Assembly (NCBI GenBank): GCA_022678445.1
Contig: JALBWU010000004.1
Coordinates: 1-64,000 of the forward strand
Reading direction: 5' to 3'
DNA from: Candidatus Aramenus sp. CH1
GTDB lineage: Archaea > Thermoproteota > Thermoprotei_A > Sulfolobales > Sulfolobaceae
DNA: 64,000 bases
Positions 53,162-62,290 of this stretch are shown here, piece by piece. A program made the position numbers and the translations under genes. The notes under the pieces are model-generated. The model was not told where the DNA came from. It worked only from the letters and a program-made list of their open reading frames with translations, and searched no databases. Each line of letters starts with the position of its first letter. Positions within the stretch are counted from its first letter, which is position 1.

Positions 53162-53383
53162 TCACTCCTTTGTCTGAAATGCCATAATATATCCTACATA
53201 TGCCAGAAAAATAAGGAAAATTAAAATGATAGAGAAATTTATTATTTTGAGCACAAAGGGGGAAATATTTACTCCAGCAAACCTTATGCTTAAGCCTAAG
53301 AAGATTATCTCAAAGGATAAAATAATGAGGAATACGGATAGGAGCATTAACGCAATCCCTAGGAGTCTAACCCTTAATGCCAT
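53162..53383 (-). CDS. small membrane protein
   Basis: A 73-residue protein with two hydrophobic helices (about 8-32 and 44-68) and a short polar end. I do not recognise it. Its ATG lies inside the last codons of the epimerase gene (17-bp overlap), so it is co-translated with it, and the ECF genes follow 37 bp later on the same strand. It may be an accessory membrane subunit of either neighbour. Confidence 0.6.
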   Translation of the reverse strand: MALRVRLLGIALMLLSVFLIILSFEIIFLGLSIRFAGVNISPFVLKIINFSIILIFLIFLAYVGYIMAFQTKE

Positions 53384-54281
53384 TTAGTACATCCCTCGTG
53401 GCCAGCCTAATGGCCTCTTCTGAGGAATACATGGGGGACCAGCCAAATCCCCTTAATTTAGAGATGTCCAACAACATAAACCTCACGTCTCCCTTCCACC
53501 CCCTTCCCTCACCTCCATCCACGTATACGTGCTTTGGCCTAAGCCCCATCTCCTTTTCCACTATTCTGGCTATTTCCTCAACCGTGATCCAGTCCTCGTT
53601 ACCCACGTTAAACGTTTCGTACTTGTCCTTTACGAACTTTTCCAAAGTAAATATGGCGTTAATCAGGTCCGAGATGTAAAGGTAGCTTTTCTTTTGCTTT
53701 CCATTGCCGAGGATCTCGAGCTCTTGGGGGTTCTTCATCAGCTTTCTAACGAAGTCCACTACTACGCCGTGTGACATCCTTCCACCAGTTATGTTTGCGA
53801 GCCTTAACGTTATCCCTTGGATGCCGTAATTAATGGCGTGGTACTCTACGATTTCCTCTCCCATTAGCTTAAAGAGGCCGTAATTGGAGATGGGCGTGCC
53901 ATCAAAGTCCTCAGGGGTTGGAATCCTCAACGTCTCTCCGTAGACCGTGGAGGAAGAAGCGAAGATCACCTTTTTAGCGTCGTATTGCCTAGCCATTTCC
54001 ATAACGTTTAAGGTCACTAATACGTCCCTCTCAAAGTGCTCCCTTACATCAAACATGGATGTCCTTACGTCTGGGTTAGCAGCAAAGTGGTAGATAGTGG
54101 AGTCCTTCTCGATTTCAGGGTACTCCCTTCTAAGGTCTACCTTTATTACCCTTGACTTGGGATTAACATAAGAGCCATACGAGAAGTCGTCCAGAACCAA
54201 CACATCTTCCCCTTTAGAGACTAACGCGTCTACCATATGGCCCCCAATGTATCCAGCTCCTCCTGTGACTATCGCGGTCAT
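53367..54281 (-). CDS. galE: NAD-dependent epimerase (GalE-like)
   Basis: A 304-residue extended short-chain dehydrogenase. The NAD loop [16 protein letters not shown] is N-terminal, the serine block is ASSSTVYGE, and the catalytic Tyr/Lys are in SNYGLFKLM. The C-terminal half has [14 protein letters not shown], usual in UDP-sugar epimerases. UDP-glucose/galactose 4-epimerase is the likely reaction, feeding glycan synthesis, though dTDP- or GDP-sugar relatives cannot be excluded. Confidence 0.88.
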   Translation of the reverse strand: MTAIVTGGAGYIGGHMVDALVSKGEDVLVLDDFSYGSYVNPKSRVIKVDLRREYPEIEKDSTIYHFAANPDVRTSMFDVREHFERDVLVTLNVMEMARQYDAKKVIFASSSTVYGETLRIPTPEDFDGTPISNYGLFKLMGEEIVEYHAINYGIQGITLRLANITGGRMSHGVVVDFVRKLMKNPQELEILGNGKQKKSYLYISDLINAIFTLEKFVKDKYETFNVGNEDWITVEEIARIVEKEMGLRPKHVYVDGGEGRGWKGDVRFMLLDISKLRGFGWSPMYSSEEAIRLATRDVLNGIKG

Positions 54282-54527
54282 CGAAGTAGAAATTAGACCG
54301 TCAGATAAATAGTTTAACTATCGCCCTAAGCTTTCAAAAGGGTAAAGCATCTAACGAAGTACTAAGATTGCTGGGAGACGAGTTTTGCAGAACGCCAGTC
54401 CTTACGCTATAGCCATCACATGATCTATACCATTTGCACTTATTAAGCGCAAATAATACAAACTCCCTTTATCATCAAAACAGTCCAACTACTTGTCGGC
54501 TATGTGCTCCAGAAAACTAGGATAAAG

Positions 54528-54624
<97 letters not shown>

Positions 54625-54855
54625 ACGATTTCATTATGACCACATTTAATATATAAAGTAAACGGGAGTAGAGAAGAGACTTGAGGACTCCGTTTTCCAT
54701 GGAGCTGTAGTCATTACTGACGCGAACCTAAACCTCCCCTTAGTCGTCTAAAGACTTATCAGATAAGGTTGGCAGATTTTCCCTTCGCATAATCTCCCTA
54801 GACCAGAAGTTAAAGGGGAATTAGAAATAAGAAAACTTCTCTCTTTACACTAAAC

Positions 54856-55134
54856 TCACTTTTTAGGTTGTGACTGAATATACTCCATGATCTTCTTAAT
54901 TGTCTGACGCTTACTTCCTAGCTTGTCCACAATGACAACTCCTTTGATCTTGCTAGCCGGGTGAACCTTTTCTACGTACTCAGGGTTTAGACCGAGCGCT
55001 CTTGAAGCGTTAATTATATCGGTGACGTTAACCTTTACCTTCTTATTATACCTTCTTCCCTTGCTCCTGCTGCTGGCCACGAAATAAGCTAACCATATAG
55101 ATACCTTTTTCCCTTTGTAATCCCTGTTCGTCAT
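54856..55134 (-). CDS. srp19: signal recognition particle protein SRP19
   Basis: A 92-residue basic protein that binds SRP RNA and helps SRP54 assemble for targeting of membrane and secreted proteins. The pattern IWLAYFVASSRSKGRRYNKK followed by INASRALGLNPEYVEKVHP and KLGSKRQTIKKI matches archaeal SRP19. It is slightly short but complete. Its start overlaps the stop of the S8e gene by 4 bp (ATGA), a common pairing in Sulfolobales. Confidence 0.88.
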   Translation of the reverse strand: MTNRDYKGKKVSIWLAYFVASSRSKGRRYNKKVKVNVTDIINASRALGLNPEYVEKVHPASKIKGVVIVDKLGSKRQTIKKIMEYIQSQPKK

Positions 55135-55517
55135 TGCTGTATCAGCAGGGCGTTCACTACTCCGTCTTGCCCTGGCCTTGAAGTTACAACAGCTACGCCC
55201 AGCTCTGTCCTTATCTTAGATCCCTTAACTATAATTCCCCTTCTCGCGTATTCCTTATTGGCAGGAGTTTCCAAAACAGCTAAAACCTTAACCTTCTTTG
55301 CCGTTTTAGCGTTGGGATCTACCACGTTAGCATAAGTCGCGTACTTAAGCTTCACCTTTAGGTTACCACCAAACCCCCTAATTATTTCCCTCTCTTCCTT
55401 GTCAGACAGCTTAGTCTCAGTGGGGGGACTACCCATTTCGTGCTTTCTCCTCTTCCTGTGGACTCCCTTAAGCCCCCCAGAGATTTTCCTAATGTCGTTA
55501 CCTTGGTAAACTCCCAT
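55131..55517 (-). CDS. rps8e: 30S ribosomal protein S8e
   Basis: A 128-residue basic ribosomal protein, starting MGVYQGNDIRKISGGLKGVHRKRRK and ending in the VTSRPGQDGVVNA block, both diagnostic for archaeal S8e. It is followed, coupled, by srp19. A leaderless promoter with TATA-like CTTATTTAC near 55540-55550 lies between it and the uppS stop. Confidence 0.97.
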   Translation of the reverse strand: MGVYQGNDIRKISGGLKGVHRKRRKHEMGSPPTETKLSDKEEREIIRGFGGNLKVKLKYATYANVVDPNAKTAKKVKVLAVLETPANKEYARRGIIVKGSKIRTELGVAVVTSRPGQDGVVNALLIQQ

Positions 55518-55555
55518 TACTTATCCATGGTAAATAAGAAAATGGGTAAATAAGA

Positions 55556-56329
55556 TTAAGCTCCGAAATTCCTCTTTCTTCTCTGGTAGGACCTTATTGC
55601 CCTCCAGAGGTCTATCTTTCTGAACTCCGGCCAATAGGCCTCGCAGAAGAAGAGCTCGGAATAGGCCATGTGCCAGAGGAGAAAGTTGCTTATCCTCATT
55701 TCCCCAGAAGTCCTGATCACCAGATCTATGTCTTCCAACTCGCTATCGTAAAAGTACTTCTTGAACAGCTCTTCGTTTAGTTCGCCGACGCTTATCAAAC
55801 CGCTCTTGTAATCCCTCAATAGCTTCTGTACGGCGTCCAAGATCTCCTGCCTCCCCCCGTAACATATAGCGAGGGTTAGCCTCCTCTCGCTGTAAACGGA
55901 AGACTTTTCCACAATTTCTGAAACTAAGGATCTTAGGTCGTTGGGGAGCTTCTCTAATTTACCTATTGCCCTTACCCTAACCTTGTACTTAGGGACGAAG
56001 TACTCTGTAAGTAAATCCTCTATACCCTTCTTTATGTAGCTGAGTATCGCGTTAAGCTCCACTTGCGATCTCCTCTCGCAGTTCTCAGTGGAGAGGGCGA
56101 ACACAGTCACGTTCTTTACCCCTAGCTCTAGAAGCCATATTAAGACCTCCCTTAGTTTTCTATAGCCCAGCATATAGGCGTCGGAGATGGAGGAGTTGTT
56201 CTGCCTCGCCCACCTCCTGTTACCGTCAGGGATAATGGCGACGTGAGAAGGGATGGGCCCGTTCTTTATTTGGCTCCAGAGATACCTCTCATATACGGCG
56301 TAAACTGGCTTCAGAATTGCCTTGAGCAT
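55556..56329 (-). CDS. uppS: cis-prenyltransferase (polyprenyl diphosphate synthase)
   Basis: A 257-residue enzyme that extends a prenyl diphosphate with cis units to make the long polyprenol carrier for glycans. The catalytic Asp is in [11 protein letters not shown] (about 30-40), then [11 protein letters not shown], and the C-terminal [18 protein letters not shown] and [10 protein letters not shown] blocks are conserved. The gene begins 19 bp inside the 3' end of lysK, so it is co-expressed with the lysine operon. Product length cannot be read. Confidence 0.94.
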   Translation of the reverse strand: MLKAILKPVYAVYERYLWSQIKNGPIPSHVAIIPDGNRRWARQNNSSISDAYMLGYRKLREVLIWLLELGVKNVTVFALSTENCERRSQVELNAILSYIKKGIEDLLTEYFVPKYKVRVRAIGKLEKLPNDLRSLVSEIVEKSSVYSERRLTLAICYGGRQEILDAVQKLLRDYKSGLISVGELNEELFKKYFYDSELEDIDLVIRTSGEMRISNFLLWHMAYSELFFCEAYWPEFRKIDLWRAIRSYQRRKRNFGA

Positions 56330-57354
56330 AGTTCTTCTATTGCGTTTAGATAAGTTTGAATCCCTATATATATTTCATCGAGAGTTATTTTCTCAAAATC
56401 AGTGTGTTCTAACCTCGAATCGCCAGGGCCGTAATTCACTATGCTCTCCGTAATCGCCTTTAGTATGTTCATGTCGCTTGTTCCCCCCTTTCTTACGAGG
56501 GAGGGCTTTAGACCCTGCTTTAGGAGGCCTCTCATCACCGCCTTGACAGCTGGGGTGCTAGGGGAGACCCTTACGGGCTCCACGTGTTCGGTTACCTCAA
56601 CCTCGCAGTTGGTAAATTCGCCTCTTATTTTCTCTACAATCGAGTCCAGGGAGTAACCGTATGGATACCTCACATCAAAGTGCAGGTATAGTTCTGAGGG
56701 TGTGACGTTCGCCCTGTCCCCTGCCCTTATTATGGTGGGTACTATTGAGGGCTTGTCGTAGCTAGAGGGTAGAGTGCTTATCACCTTTACTTTGTCAGCT
56801 ACCTCTAGAATGAGGTTCTTAGTAGACGAGGAAGAGTGTTGTGCCTCCCCTTTACACACAACGTCTAAGTGTGCTACTCCCCTGTACTCCACTACCACGT
56901 TCTTCGTATTACTTGGCTCCCCCACTATCACGTGCTCGAACTTCATCCCGCTCTTCACTAGTTCCCTCGCGCCTGCGCTCTTGTTTTCCTCGTCTGAGAG
57001 GGCAGCAAAAGTCACTTTTCTCCCTTGCTCGTTTGCCAGCCACGTGGCTAAAAGCATGGTCACCAGTGGGCCCTTGTCGTCAACGGCCCCCCTACCGTAC
57101 ACCGCCTCTCCTTCTGCACTTGGCTCCATGTATCCCGGTACAGTATCCACGTGGGACGCCAAAAGCACCTCATTGCCCTCCCCTAACAAATAGGAGTTAG
57201 TAGTGGTCACCTTGAGGGGGAGGTTTAGATCCCTGGAGACCTTTTCAAAAAAGCTCCTTGCTTTCCCTTCCTCGCCAGAAGGAGTATAAATTGAGAGAAT
57301 CTCAAGAAGAAGAGATTTTGCCCTCTGTTTCAGCGATTCCTTTTCTAAGTGCAT
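56311..57354 (-). CDS. lysK: [LysW]-lysine/ornithine hydrolase LysK
   Basis: A 347-residue M20-family metallopeptidase that releases lysine (and probably ornithine) from the carrier LysW in the last step of the pathway. Zinc ligands are the His/Asp of [10 protein letters not shown], the Asp of [10 protein letters not shown], the Glu pair DEEN and GEPS. The end [13 protein letters not shown] supplies the last His. The start overlaps the lysJ end by 53 bp; it is followed by uppS. Confidence 0.93.
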   Translation of the reverse strand: MHLEKESLKQRAKSLLLEILSIYTPSGEEGKARSFFEKVSRDLNLPLKVTTTNSYLLGEGNEVLLASHVDTVPGYMEPSAEGEAVYGRGAVDDKGPLVTMLLATWLANEQGRKVTFAALSDEENKSAGARELVKSGMKFEHVIVGEPSNTKNVVVEYRGVAHLDVVCKGEAQHSSSSTKNLILEVADKVKVISTLPSSYDKPSIVPTIIRAGDRANVTPSELYLHFDVRYPYGYSLDSIVEKIRGEFTNCEVEVTEHVEPVRVSPSTPAVKAVMRGLLKQGLKPSLVRKGGTSDMNILKAITESIVNYGPGDSRLEHTDFEKITLDEIYIGIQTYLNAIEELCSRQF

Positions 57355-58465
57355 TTAAAGCCCACTCCATATCCTCCCTGTTGATCATAAATGGTGCTAA
57401 GAACCTTATAGTTGTTACTCCAGCTTTTATGGAGAGAACCCCGTTGTCCTGCATCACCTTTATTGCTTTTCCTGGATTTAGCCTTAGGTCTACCCCTATC
57501 ATTAACCCTAGTCCCCTGACCTCTCTTACAGACTTAAACTCGGACAGCGACTCCCTAAGCATCCTCATGAACATCTGGCCCTTTTCCCACGCCTGCTGGG
57601 GTACGTTGTTCTCTAGGAGTACTTTAACTGAGGCCGTGACAGCCGCGGCAGCCATTGGGTTACCGCCATAGGTAGTTCCGTGGTCGCCTTCTTCTAGCTT
57701 CTCCGCTATCCAGTCCGGCATAAAGGTAGCGCTTACAGGGAACCCGCCGCCTATTGCCTTACCCGCGGTCATTATGTCCGGAGTTATGCCGAAGTGTTGA
57801 TGAGCCCACACCTTTCCAGTCCTTCCGAAACCCGCTTGTACCTCGTCTACTATCAAGAGCACACCCTTCTCCTGGGTTACCCTTCTTAGTTCCTTCATAA
57901 ATTCCTCTGTTGCCGGGATTACACCGCCTTCTCCTTGTACTGGCTCCACTATGACAGCCCCAGTACTTTCATCAATCTTCTTTAGTTCCTCAACGTTGTT
58001 AAACTCAAGGAACTCCACGGGACCAGGGAGGGGCTCAAAGGGCTCCCTGTACTTTTTGTTCCACGTTACTGCTAAGGAGCCAAAAGTCCTCCCGTGGAAG
58101 GAGTTCTTGAAAGCCATAACCTTCTTCCTTCCAGTAATTTTCCTAGCCGTCTTTAGCGCTAACTCCACCGCTTCTGTCCCGCTGTTCAGGAGGAACACGT
58201 TATCCAAGTTGCCAGCCTTAACCTTGTGTAACTCCCTTAGCATCTCCTCCCTTATTGGAGTGTCAAATGCCGTGGTTAAGGTCATTATCTGAGACATCTG
58301 CCTCTCTAGGTACTCTACTACTGTCTTATTGTTGTGACCGAGGAAGGCCACGCCGTGACCTGCGTGGAGGTCGAGGTACTTGTTACCCTTGTCGTCCCAC
58401 ACATATTGTCCTTCTCCCTTCACTATCCTGAGGTTCCTGCTGGAGTAGAACTTTATCATTTTCAT
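57302..58465 (-). CDS. lysJ: [LysW]-aminoadipate semialdehyde/glutamate semialdehyde transaminase LysJ
   Basis: A 387-residue class III aminotransferase using pyridoxal phosphate. [17 protein letters not shown] binds the phosphate, [12 protein letters not shown] is typical of acetylornithine-type enzymes, [13 protein letters not shown] holds the conserved Asp, and the Schiff-base lysine is in [11 protein letters not shown]. In Sulfolobales one LysJ serves both lysine and arginine routes. It overlaps lysX by 4 bp (ATGA). Confidence 0.94.
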   Translation of the reverse strand: MKMIKFYSSRNLRIVKGEGQYVWDDKGNKYLDLHAGHGVAFLGHNNKTVVEYLERQMSQIMTLTTAFDTPIREEMLRELHKVKAGNLDNVFLLNSGTEAVELALKTARKITGRKKVMAFKNSFHGRTFGSLAVTWNKKYREPFEPLPGPVEFLEFNNVEELKKIDESTGAVIVEPVQGEGGVIPATEEFMKELRRVTQEKGVLLIVDEVQAGFGRTGKVWAHQHFGITPDIMTAGKAIGGGFPVSATFMPDWIAEKLEEGDHGTTYGGNPMAAAAVTASVKVLLENNVPQQAWEKGQMFMRMLRESLSEFKSVREVRGLGLMIGVDLRLNPGKAIKVMQDNGVLSIKAGVTTIRFLAPFMINREDMEWALNALRKGIAETEGKISSS

Positions 58466-59313
58466 TTCCTAATCCACTCCTCGAGCTTTCTGATCAAGTA
58501 TTCCGATAGGTTAAAATTGTTTACCCTAACTGTGTTTTTATATTCTGGAACTCCATTTACTTCACCCACCAAATAGCCCCTGTCTTTGTCCTCGAAGACG
58601 TCTATGCCCAAGAAGAACCCCCCCATGACTTCCTTAACCTTTAACGCTAACTCCCTTAGTTCTTCGTCTATCTTCAACGGTTCTGCAGTTGCTCCAAGCG
58701 CTGTGTTAGTCCTCCAGTTCCTTGAGTTAACCCTGTATATTCCTACGGGCGCCTCGTCCCCCACGACGAATATCCTTATGTCCCTGTCCGGCTTCTCCAC
58801 GAACTCCTGGACGTAGTAAACGTACTTGTAGGGCATCGTAGTGTACTCCTGGTACTCGAAAAGGCTCCTCAGCGAGTCCTCGTTGTCTGCCTTAGCTACC
58901 ATCCTGCCCCAACTACCTTCCACTGGTTTCACTACCACTGGGTACCCCAGCTTGTTAGCTATCTCAAACGCGTGTTCCCTAGAGAAGGCTATGCCAGTCT
59001 TGGGCACAGGGATGCCGTGTCTAGCTAGGATGGACGTCGTAACAAGCTTGTTTTCGCACCGCATTAACGTGGAGGAGTCGTTGACGACTTTGTAATTCAG
59101 GCTCTCCAAGATCGCCGACGTGGAAAACGCCCTACTGTGGGAGGTATTCCTCTGAATAACCACGTCCATACTCGGAAGATCGTTGTCCTCTGAGAAAAGG
59201 ACGTAAAAATCCTTGGAAAATAAAGGCACTACCTTATGACCTAGCCTCTGGGCCTCGTGGAAGAGATTCTTCTCCTCCCACCTGGCTAGGTCGTACGCTA
59301 TGCCTAAAATCAC
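58462..59313 (-). CDS. lysX: LysW-aminoadipate ligase LysX
   Basis: A 283-residue ATP-grasp enzyme of the RimK family that attaches the alpha-amino group of 2-aminoadipate to the C-terminal Glu of LysW. ATP-grasp blocks are [36 protein letters not shown] and [21 protein letters not shown] with Asp/Glu/Asn metal ligands. The N-terminal start is GTG at 59313, with its TGA-overlap to lysW (GTGA). It could be specific for aminoadipate; a separate ArgX for glutamate would be elsewhere. Confidence 0.93.
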   Translation of the reverse strand: MILGIAYDLARWEEKNLFHEAQRLGHKVVPLFSKDFYVLFSEDNDLPSMDVVIQRNTSHSRAFSTSAILESLNYKVVNDSSTLMRCENKLVTTSILARHGIPVPKTGIAFSREHAFEIANKLGYPVVVKPVEGSWGRMVAKADNEDSLRSLFEYQEYTTMPYKYVYYVQEFVEKPDRDIRIFVVGDEAPVGIYRVNSRNWRTNTALGATAEPLKIDEELRELALKVKEVMGGFFLGIDVFEDKDRGYLVGEVNGVPEYKNTVRVNNFNLSEYLIRKLEEWIRK

Positions 59314-59480
59314 TCTCCCCAGTCCTCACCTACTTGCTCCGCTAACCTAAGGGCTAACCTACCTTTGTCGTTATATACCTCAAGTTGGGCTCCACATTCG
59401 TGCTCTACTATTTCCCCTGGCAAAGCGTCGTCTGGGACGTTTACTGTTCCTCCACAAATGGGGCATTTTAAGGATACCAT
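59310..59480 (-). CDS. lysW: amino-group carrier protein LysW
   Basis: A 56-residue carrier on whose C-terminal glutamate lysine and arginine intermediates are built, protecting their alpha-amino group. The zinc site is C6, C9 (CPICGG), H27 and C29 (HECG). The acidic tail ends EDWGE, exactly the carrier motif. The start ATG is at 59480 and the stop overlaps the lysX GTG. It is first in the lysW-lysX-lysJ-lysK unit, after a 67-bp control region. It is too short to be found by usual length cut-offs. Confidence 0.97.
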   Translation of the reverse strand: MVSLKCPICGGTVNVPDDALPGEIVEHECGAQLEVYNDKGRLALRLAEQVGEDWGE

Positions 59481-59547
59481 ATTGGGTCAAGTATCAAATA
59501 TACAAGTAAAGTGTTCAAAAGCTTATATGAAAATAAGTAGTTCGAAC
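59481..59547 (-). promoter_or_regulatory. lysW promoter and likely LysM operator
   Basis: The gap between lysM and lysW contains a perfect 10-bp palindrome AGTTCGAACT at 59539-59548, partly overlapping the lysM stop, about 60 bp before the lysW ATG, and AT-rich TATA-like sequence near 59499-59508. In Saccharolobus solfataricus LysM is known to bind upstream of lysW, so this is the expected operator position. The exact box is inferred, not shown. Confidence 0.5.
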
Positions 59548-59973
59548 TTAAAACCACGTACGAAGTATTATAGTACTGTTAGTACCTATCACACCCTGAA
59601 TGCTCCTAATCTCATCTATCGTTTTATTGATTGAGGCTATGTTTATTCCCCTCACTATGACTATGATGTCGTAGTCCCCAGTGGTCTCGTAAACAGTTTC
59701 CACGCCCGAGATCTTAACTATCTTCTTGGATATCTCAGGGGTGGGAATCTGCGGAGTAGACTTGACCATCACAATTGCCTTCACTTCGTTCTCCAGCTCG
59801 TATTCTATGGTAAACCTCTTGATGACGTCCTGCCTTATCAACTTCTCTATTCTTTTCCTAACCGCAGCCTCGCTTATTTTAAGTTCCTTTGCTATGATAG
59901 TATAAGGTGTCCTAGCGTTTTTCTTTAGAAACTCCAATATCTTTAGGTCCTTGTCGTCTACCTTGGAACTCAA
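59548..59973 (-). CDS. lysM: Lrp/AsnC-family regulator LysM
   Basis: A 141-residue regulator with an N-terminal helix-turn-helix (DDKDLKILEFLKKNARTPY, IAKELKISEAAVRKRIEKL) and a C-terminal RAM ligand-binding domain (VKAIVMVKST ... VYETTGDYDIIVIV). Its relative in S. solfataricus activates lysW transcription when lysine is scarce. Position between lysZ and lysW supports this identity. It overlaps lysZ by 4 bp (ATGA). Confidence 0.94.
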   Translation of the reverse strand: MSSKVDDKDLKILEFLKKNARTPYTIIAKELKISEAAVRKRIEKLIRQDVIKRFTIEYELENEVKAIVMVKSTPQIPTPEISKKIVKISGVETVYETTGDYDIIVIVRGINIASINKTIDEIRSIQGVIGTNSTIILRTWF

Positions 59974-60758
59974 ACTATCACCGTTCCGTTTCCTTTTAAC
60001 GCGTTGTTTATTGCGTCTTCTATTTTTCCAGAAGATATTATAACCTTGCCTACTCCTGACTCCACAGCCTCAGCTGCCATGAGTAGTTTCCTGTTCATAC
60101 CTGCCCCAACATTTTTCGACATCTCCTTTGCCTCTGTTACACTCATCTTGGGAACCACCTTGCCTTCAAATAGCACACCCTCTACGTCGGTCAAGAAAAC
60201 TAGGGCCTCGGCCTTGACCGTCTTTGCTATACTAAAGGCCATTTGATCTCCATCAACGTTTAGGAGAGTGTTCTCCTCTAAATCGACAGCTAACGGCGCT
60301 ACAACTACGCTGTCCACACTTGAGAAGAGGGAGACTATGTAGTCTGAGTTAACTGAAGTAATTTTGCCCGTGTAACCCCCTTCAATGATCCTTTTCCTTC
60401 CCCTCTCGTCTATGATGACTATTTTCTTCTTCCTCTGGGCCATAACTGAAGGTCCGTCCGCCCCTGTAATCCCTATAGCCTTCTTCCCCTTGCTGACTAA
60501 GCCTGTAACTATTCTTTTATTAATTAAGTTCATTACCATGATAAAGACTTCCAGTTCCTCCTTGCTCGTGTACCTGCTTCTTATTCCCTCAGGGGAGGTC
60601 ACAAATACTGGCTCTACTCCAATCCTCTTGGAGTACTCGGATACTATGTCCCCGCCCCCGTGGACGAATACGACCTTTTCGTTAAACTTGCTCAGACTGC
60701 TAACTAACTGCTCAAAGTTGTCCCTTATTACCCTTCCACCTGCTTTTACGACTATCAT
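59970..60758 (-). CDS. lysZ: [LysW]-aminoadipate/glutamate kinase LysZ
   Basis: A 262-residue amino-acid kinase family protein that phosphorylates the LysW-bound aminoadipate side chain. It starts IVVKAGGRVI, has FVHGGGDIVSEY and the ATP-region ALVFLTDVEGVL followed by GMNRKLLMAAEAV. The fold is that of acetylglutamate kinase. Probably also used for arginine. Its ATG shares a base with the lysY stop. Confidence 0.94.
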   Translation of the reverse strand: MIVVKAGGRVIRDNFEQLVSSLSKFNEKVVFVHGGGDIVSEYSKRIGVEPVFVTSPEGIRSRYTSKEELEVFIMVMNLINKRIVTGLVSKGKKAIGITGADGPSVMAQRKKKIVIIDERGRKRIIEGGYTGKITSVNSDYIVSLFSSVDSVVVAPLAVDLEENTLLNVDGDQMAFSIAKTVKAEALVFLTDVEGVLFEGKVVPKMSVTEAKEMSKNVGAGMNRKLLMAAEAVESGVGKVIISSGKIEDAINNALKGNGTVIV

Positions 60759-61807
60759 TATGCAGGCCTCAGTGGAGGTAGTCTTAGTCCCTCGTCCTCG
60801 CTTAGACCGTTGGAGATGTTAAAGCTCTGCACTGCTTGTCCAGCAGCGCCCTTCATGAGGTTGTCGATTGCGGCAAACATAGTCAGTCTGTTGATTCTGC
60901 TCTCAACAGCGAAACCTACGTCGGCAAAGTTGCTACCTATTACGTACTTCGGGTCTGGGTACGGATGAACGTTTCCCCTTATTATTCTTATGAACCTCCT
61001 ACCGCGGTAGAACTCGGCTACTCTCTTCCACACGTCCATCTCCTTTAAGGGAGTGTTCGTCCAAACGTGAGCTGAAGCTAAAGCACCTCTTACACTGCTC
61101 ACTGCATGGGGGATTATGCTGACCTTAACTTCTTTTCCAGCTAACCTACTAAGCTCCTGTTCGGCCTCCGCTGCATGTCTGTGCCCCGTAGCCTCGTAAG
61201 GTCTAATCGCGTTCTCCCTCTCTGGGTGGTGCGAACCTTCGTGTGGCTTAGCTCCTCCCTCACTACTTGAGACCTTCACGTCGCTAATGAACCTAAGATC
61301 GCTCGTGATACCGGAGGCCACTATCGGGGCTAGGGCAAGTATCGTAGCTGTGGCGTTACATCCAGGAGACGCTATTAGCTTTGCGCCCTTGAGCTCCTCA
61401 TAATGAAGTTCAGGCAGGCCGTAAACCGCCTTTTTGAGGAGATCTGGATATGGGTGCTCTATGTCGTACCAGACCTTGTATAACTCCGGGTTCTTTAGCC
61501 TGAAGTCTGCGCTGAGGTCTACCACTTGCAACCCCATTTCAAGTAGCTTAGGTACGTAATTCAGCGATATAGTGTGAGGTAATGCTAGGAACACCGTGTC
61601 CGCCTTGTCCCCTATCTTGTCGAGCGAAAAGTCGCTGAAGTTCATGTTGTAGATTCCCCTTAAGTTAGGGTGTACTAAGGAGATGGGCTTGCCTGCGTAC
61701 TCCCTCGATGTTACCATCGTAACTTCGACTTCCCTGTGGACTGCGAGTATTCTTAGGAGCTCGAGCCCCGTGTAACCGGAACCTCCGACAACTGCTACTC
61801 TTATCAT
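60758..61807 (-). CDS. lysY: [LysW]-aminoadipate/glutamate phosphate reductase LysY
   Basis: A 349-residue NADPH-dependent reductase of the ArgC family. The loop VVGGSGYTGLELLRIL is N-terminal, the catalytic cysteine is in ASPGCNATATIL, and a later HPERENAIRPYEATGHRHAAE supplies the His. It reduces LysW-bound acyl phosphate to the semialdehyde. It heads the lysY-lysZ-lysM transcript, with a TATA box about 28 bp upstream shared with the divergent gene. Confidence 0.94.
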   Translation of the reverse strand: MIRVAVVGGSGYTGLELLRILAVHREVEVTMVTSREYAGKPISLVHPNLRGIYNMNFSDFSLDKIGDKADTVFLALPHTISLNYVPKLLEMGLQVVDLSADFRLKNPELYKVWYDIEHPYPDLLKKAVYGLPELHYEELKGAKLIASPGCNATATILALAPIVASGITSDLRFISDVKVSSSEGGAKPHEGSHHPERENAIRPYEATGHRHAAEAEQELSRLAGKEVKVSIIPHAVSSVRGALASAHVWTNTPLKEMDVWKRVAEFYRGRRFIRIIRGNVHPYPDPKYVIGSNFADVGFAVESRINRLTMFAAIDNLMKGAAGQAVQSFNISNGLSEDEGLRLPPLRPA

Positions 61808-61832
61808 TTAATCAACAAAGTCAAAACTCAAC

Positions 61833-61843
61833 TTATAAATAAT
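61833..61843. promoter_or_regulatory. single TATA element between two divergent genes
   Basis: TTATAAATAAT lies about 28 bp before the ATG at 61865 on the plus strand and about 29 bp before the lysY ATG at 61807 on the minus strand. No other good TATA-like sequence exists in the 57-bp gap, so both leaderless transcripts may share it. Confidence 0.4.
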
Positions 61844-61864
61844 AATGAATTCAACTACATTTTA

Positions 61865-62290
61865 ATGATGGAAACCAACACCGACGAGCTTAAGAAGTTT
61901 CTAGAGAGCAAGATAACGTCACTTAAAAAGGAGTTGGAGTACTACGAGTACTTACTGAGCCTAGTGGAGTCCGGTTACGCTCCGGTCAGAGGTAACAAGG
62001 GGAGCATAGACTCTATAAAGAACAGGAGGGGGGAAATCGTCGCTGAGGTCTACTTTACTCCGCCAATAGCTAAGATAGTAATGAGGAAAAAGTTGTCGTT
62101 GCACAGGGCTTATCTCAACGCCCTCAGTAAGATCCTGGATGACTCCAAGGCTACTGACAAGATAGATTATAACATAGTGTTCGACAACGATGCCATTAAG
62201 GAAATAGCCATCAGTAACGTAAAGGAAGACCTTACCCTAAACAAGATCAAGACGGCGATCCAAGTAATACTAGACAGGGCCAGCAGTTAG
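61865..62290 (+). CDS. conserved protein of unknown function next to cedB and lysY
   Basis: A 141-residue protein starting MMETNTDELKKFLES, with an N-terminal coiled coil (ITSLKKELEYYEYLLSLVES) followed by an alpha/beta part containing FTPPIAKIVMRKKLSLHRA. I do not assign a function. As I recall the S. acidocaldarius gene order, a gene of unknown function also lies between cedB and the lysine genes there. Its stop overlaps the convergent cedB gene by 21 bp. Confidence 0.65.
   Translation: MMETNTDELKKFLESKITSLKKELEYYEYLLSLVESGYAPVRGNKGSIDSIKNRRGEIVAEVYFTPPIAKIVMRKKLSLHRAYLNALSKILDDSKATDKIDYNIVFDNDAIKEIAISNVKEDLTLNKIKTAIQVILDRASS

Noticed and set aside
54625-54855. C/D box small RNA between tRNA-Lys and srp19
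   Set aside because: CTGA and ATGA-like tetramers occur but not in a proper C-D'-C'-D order or with terminal stems.
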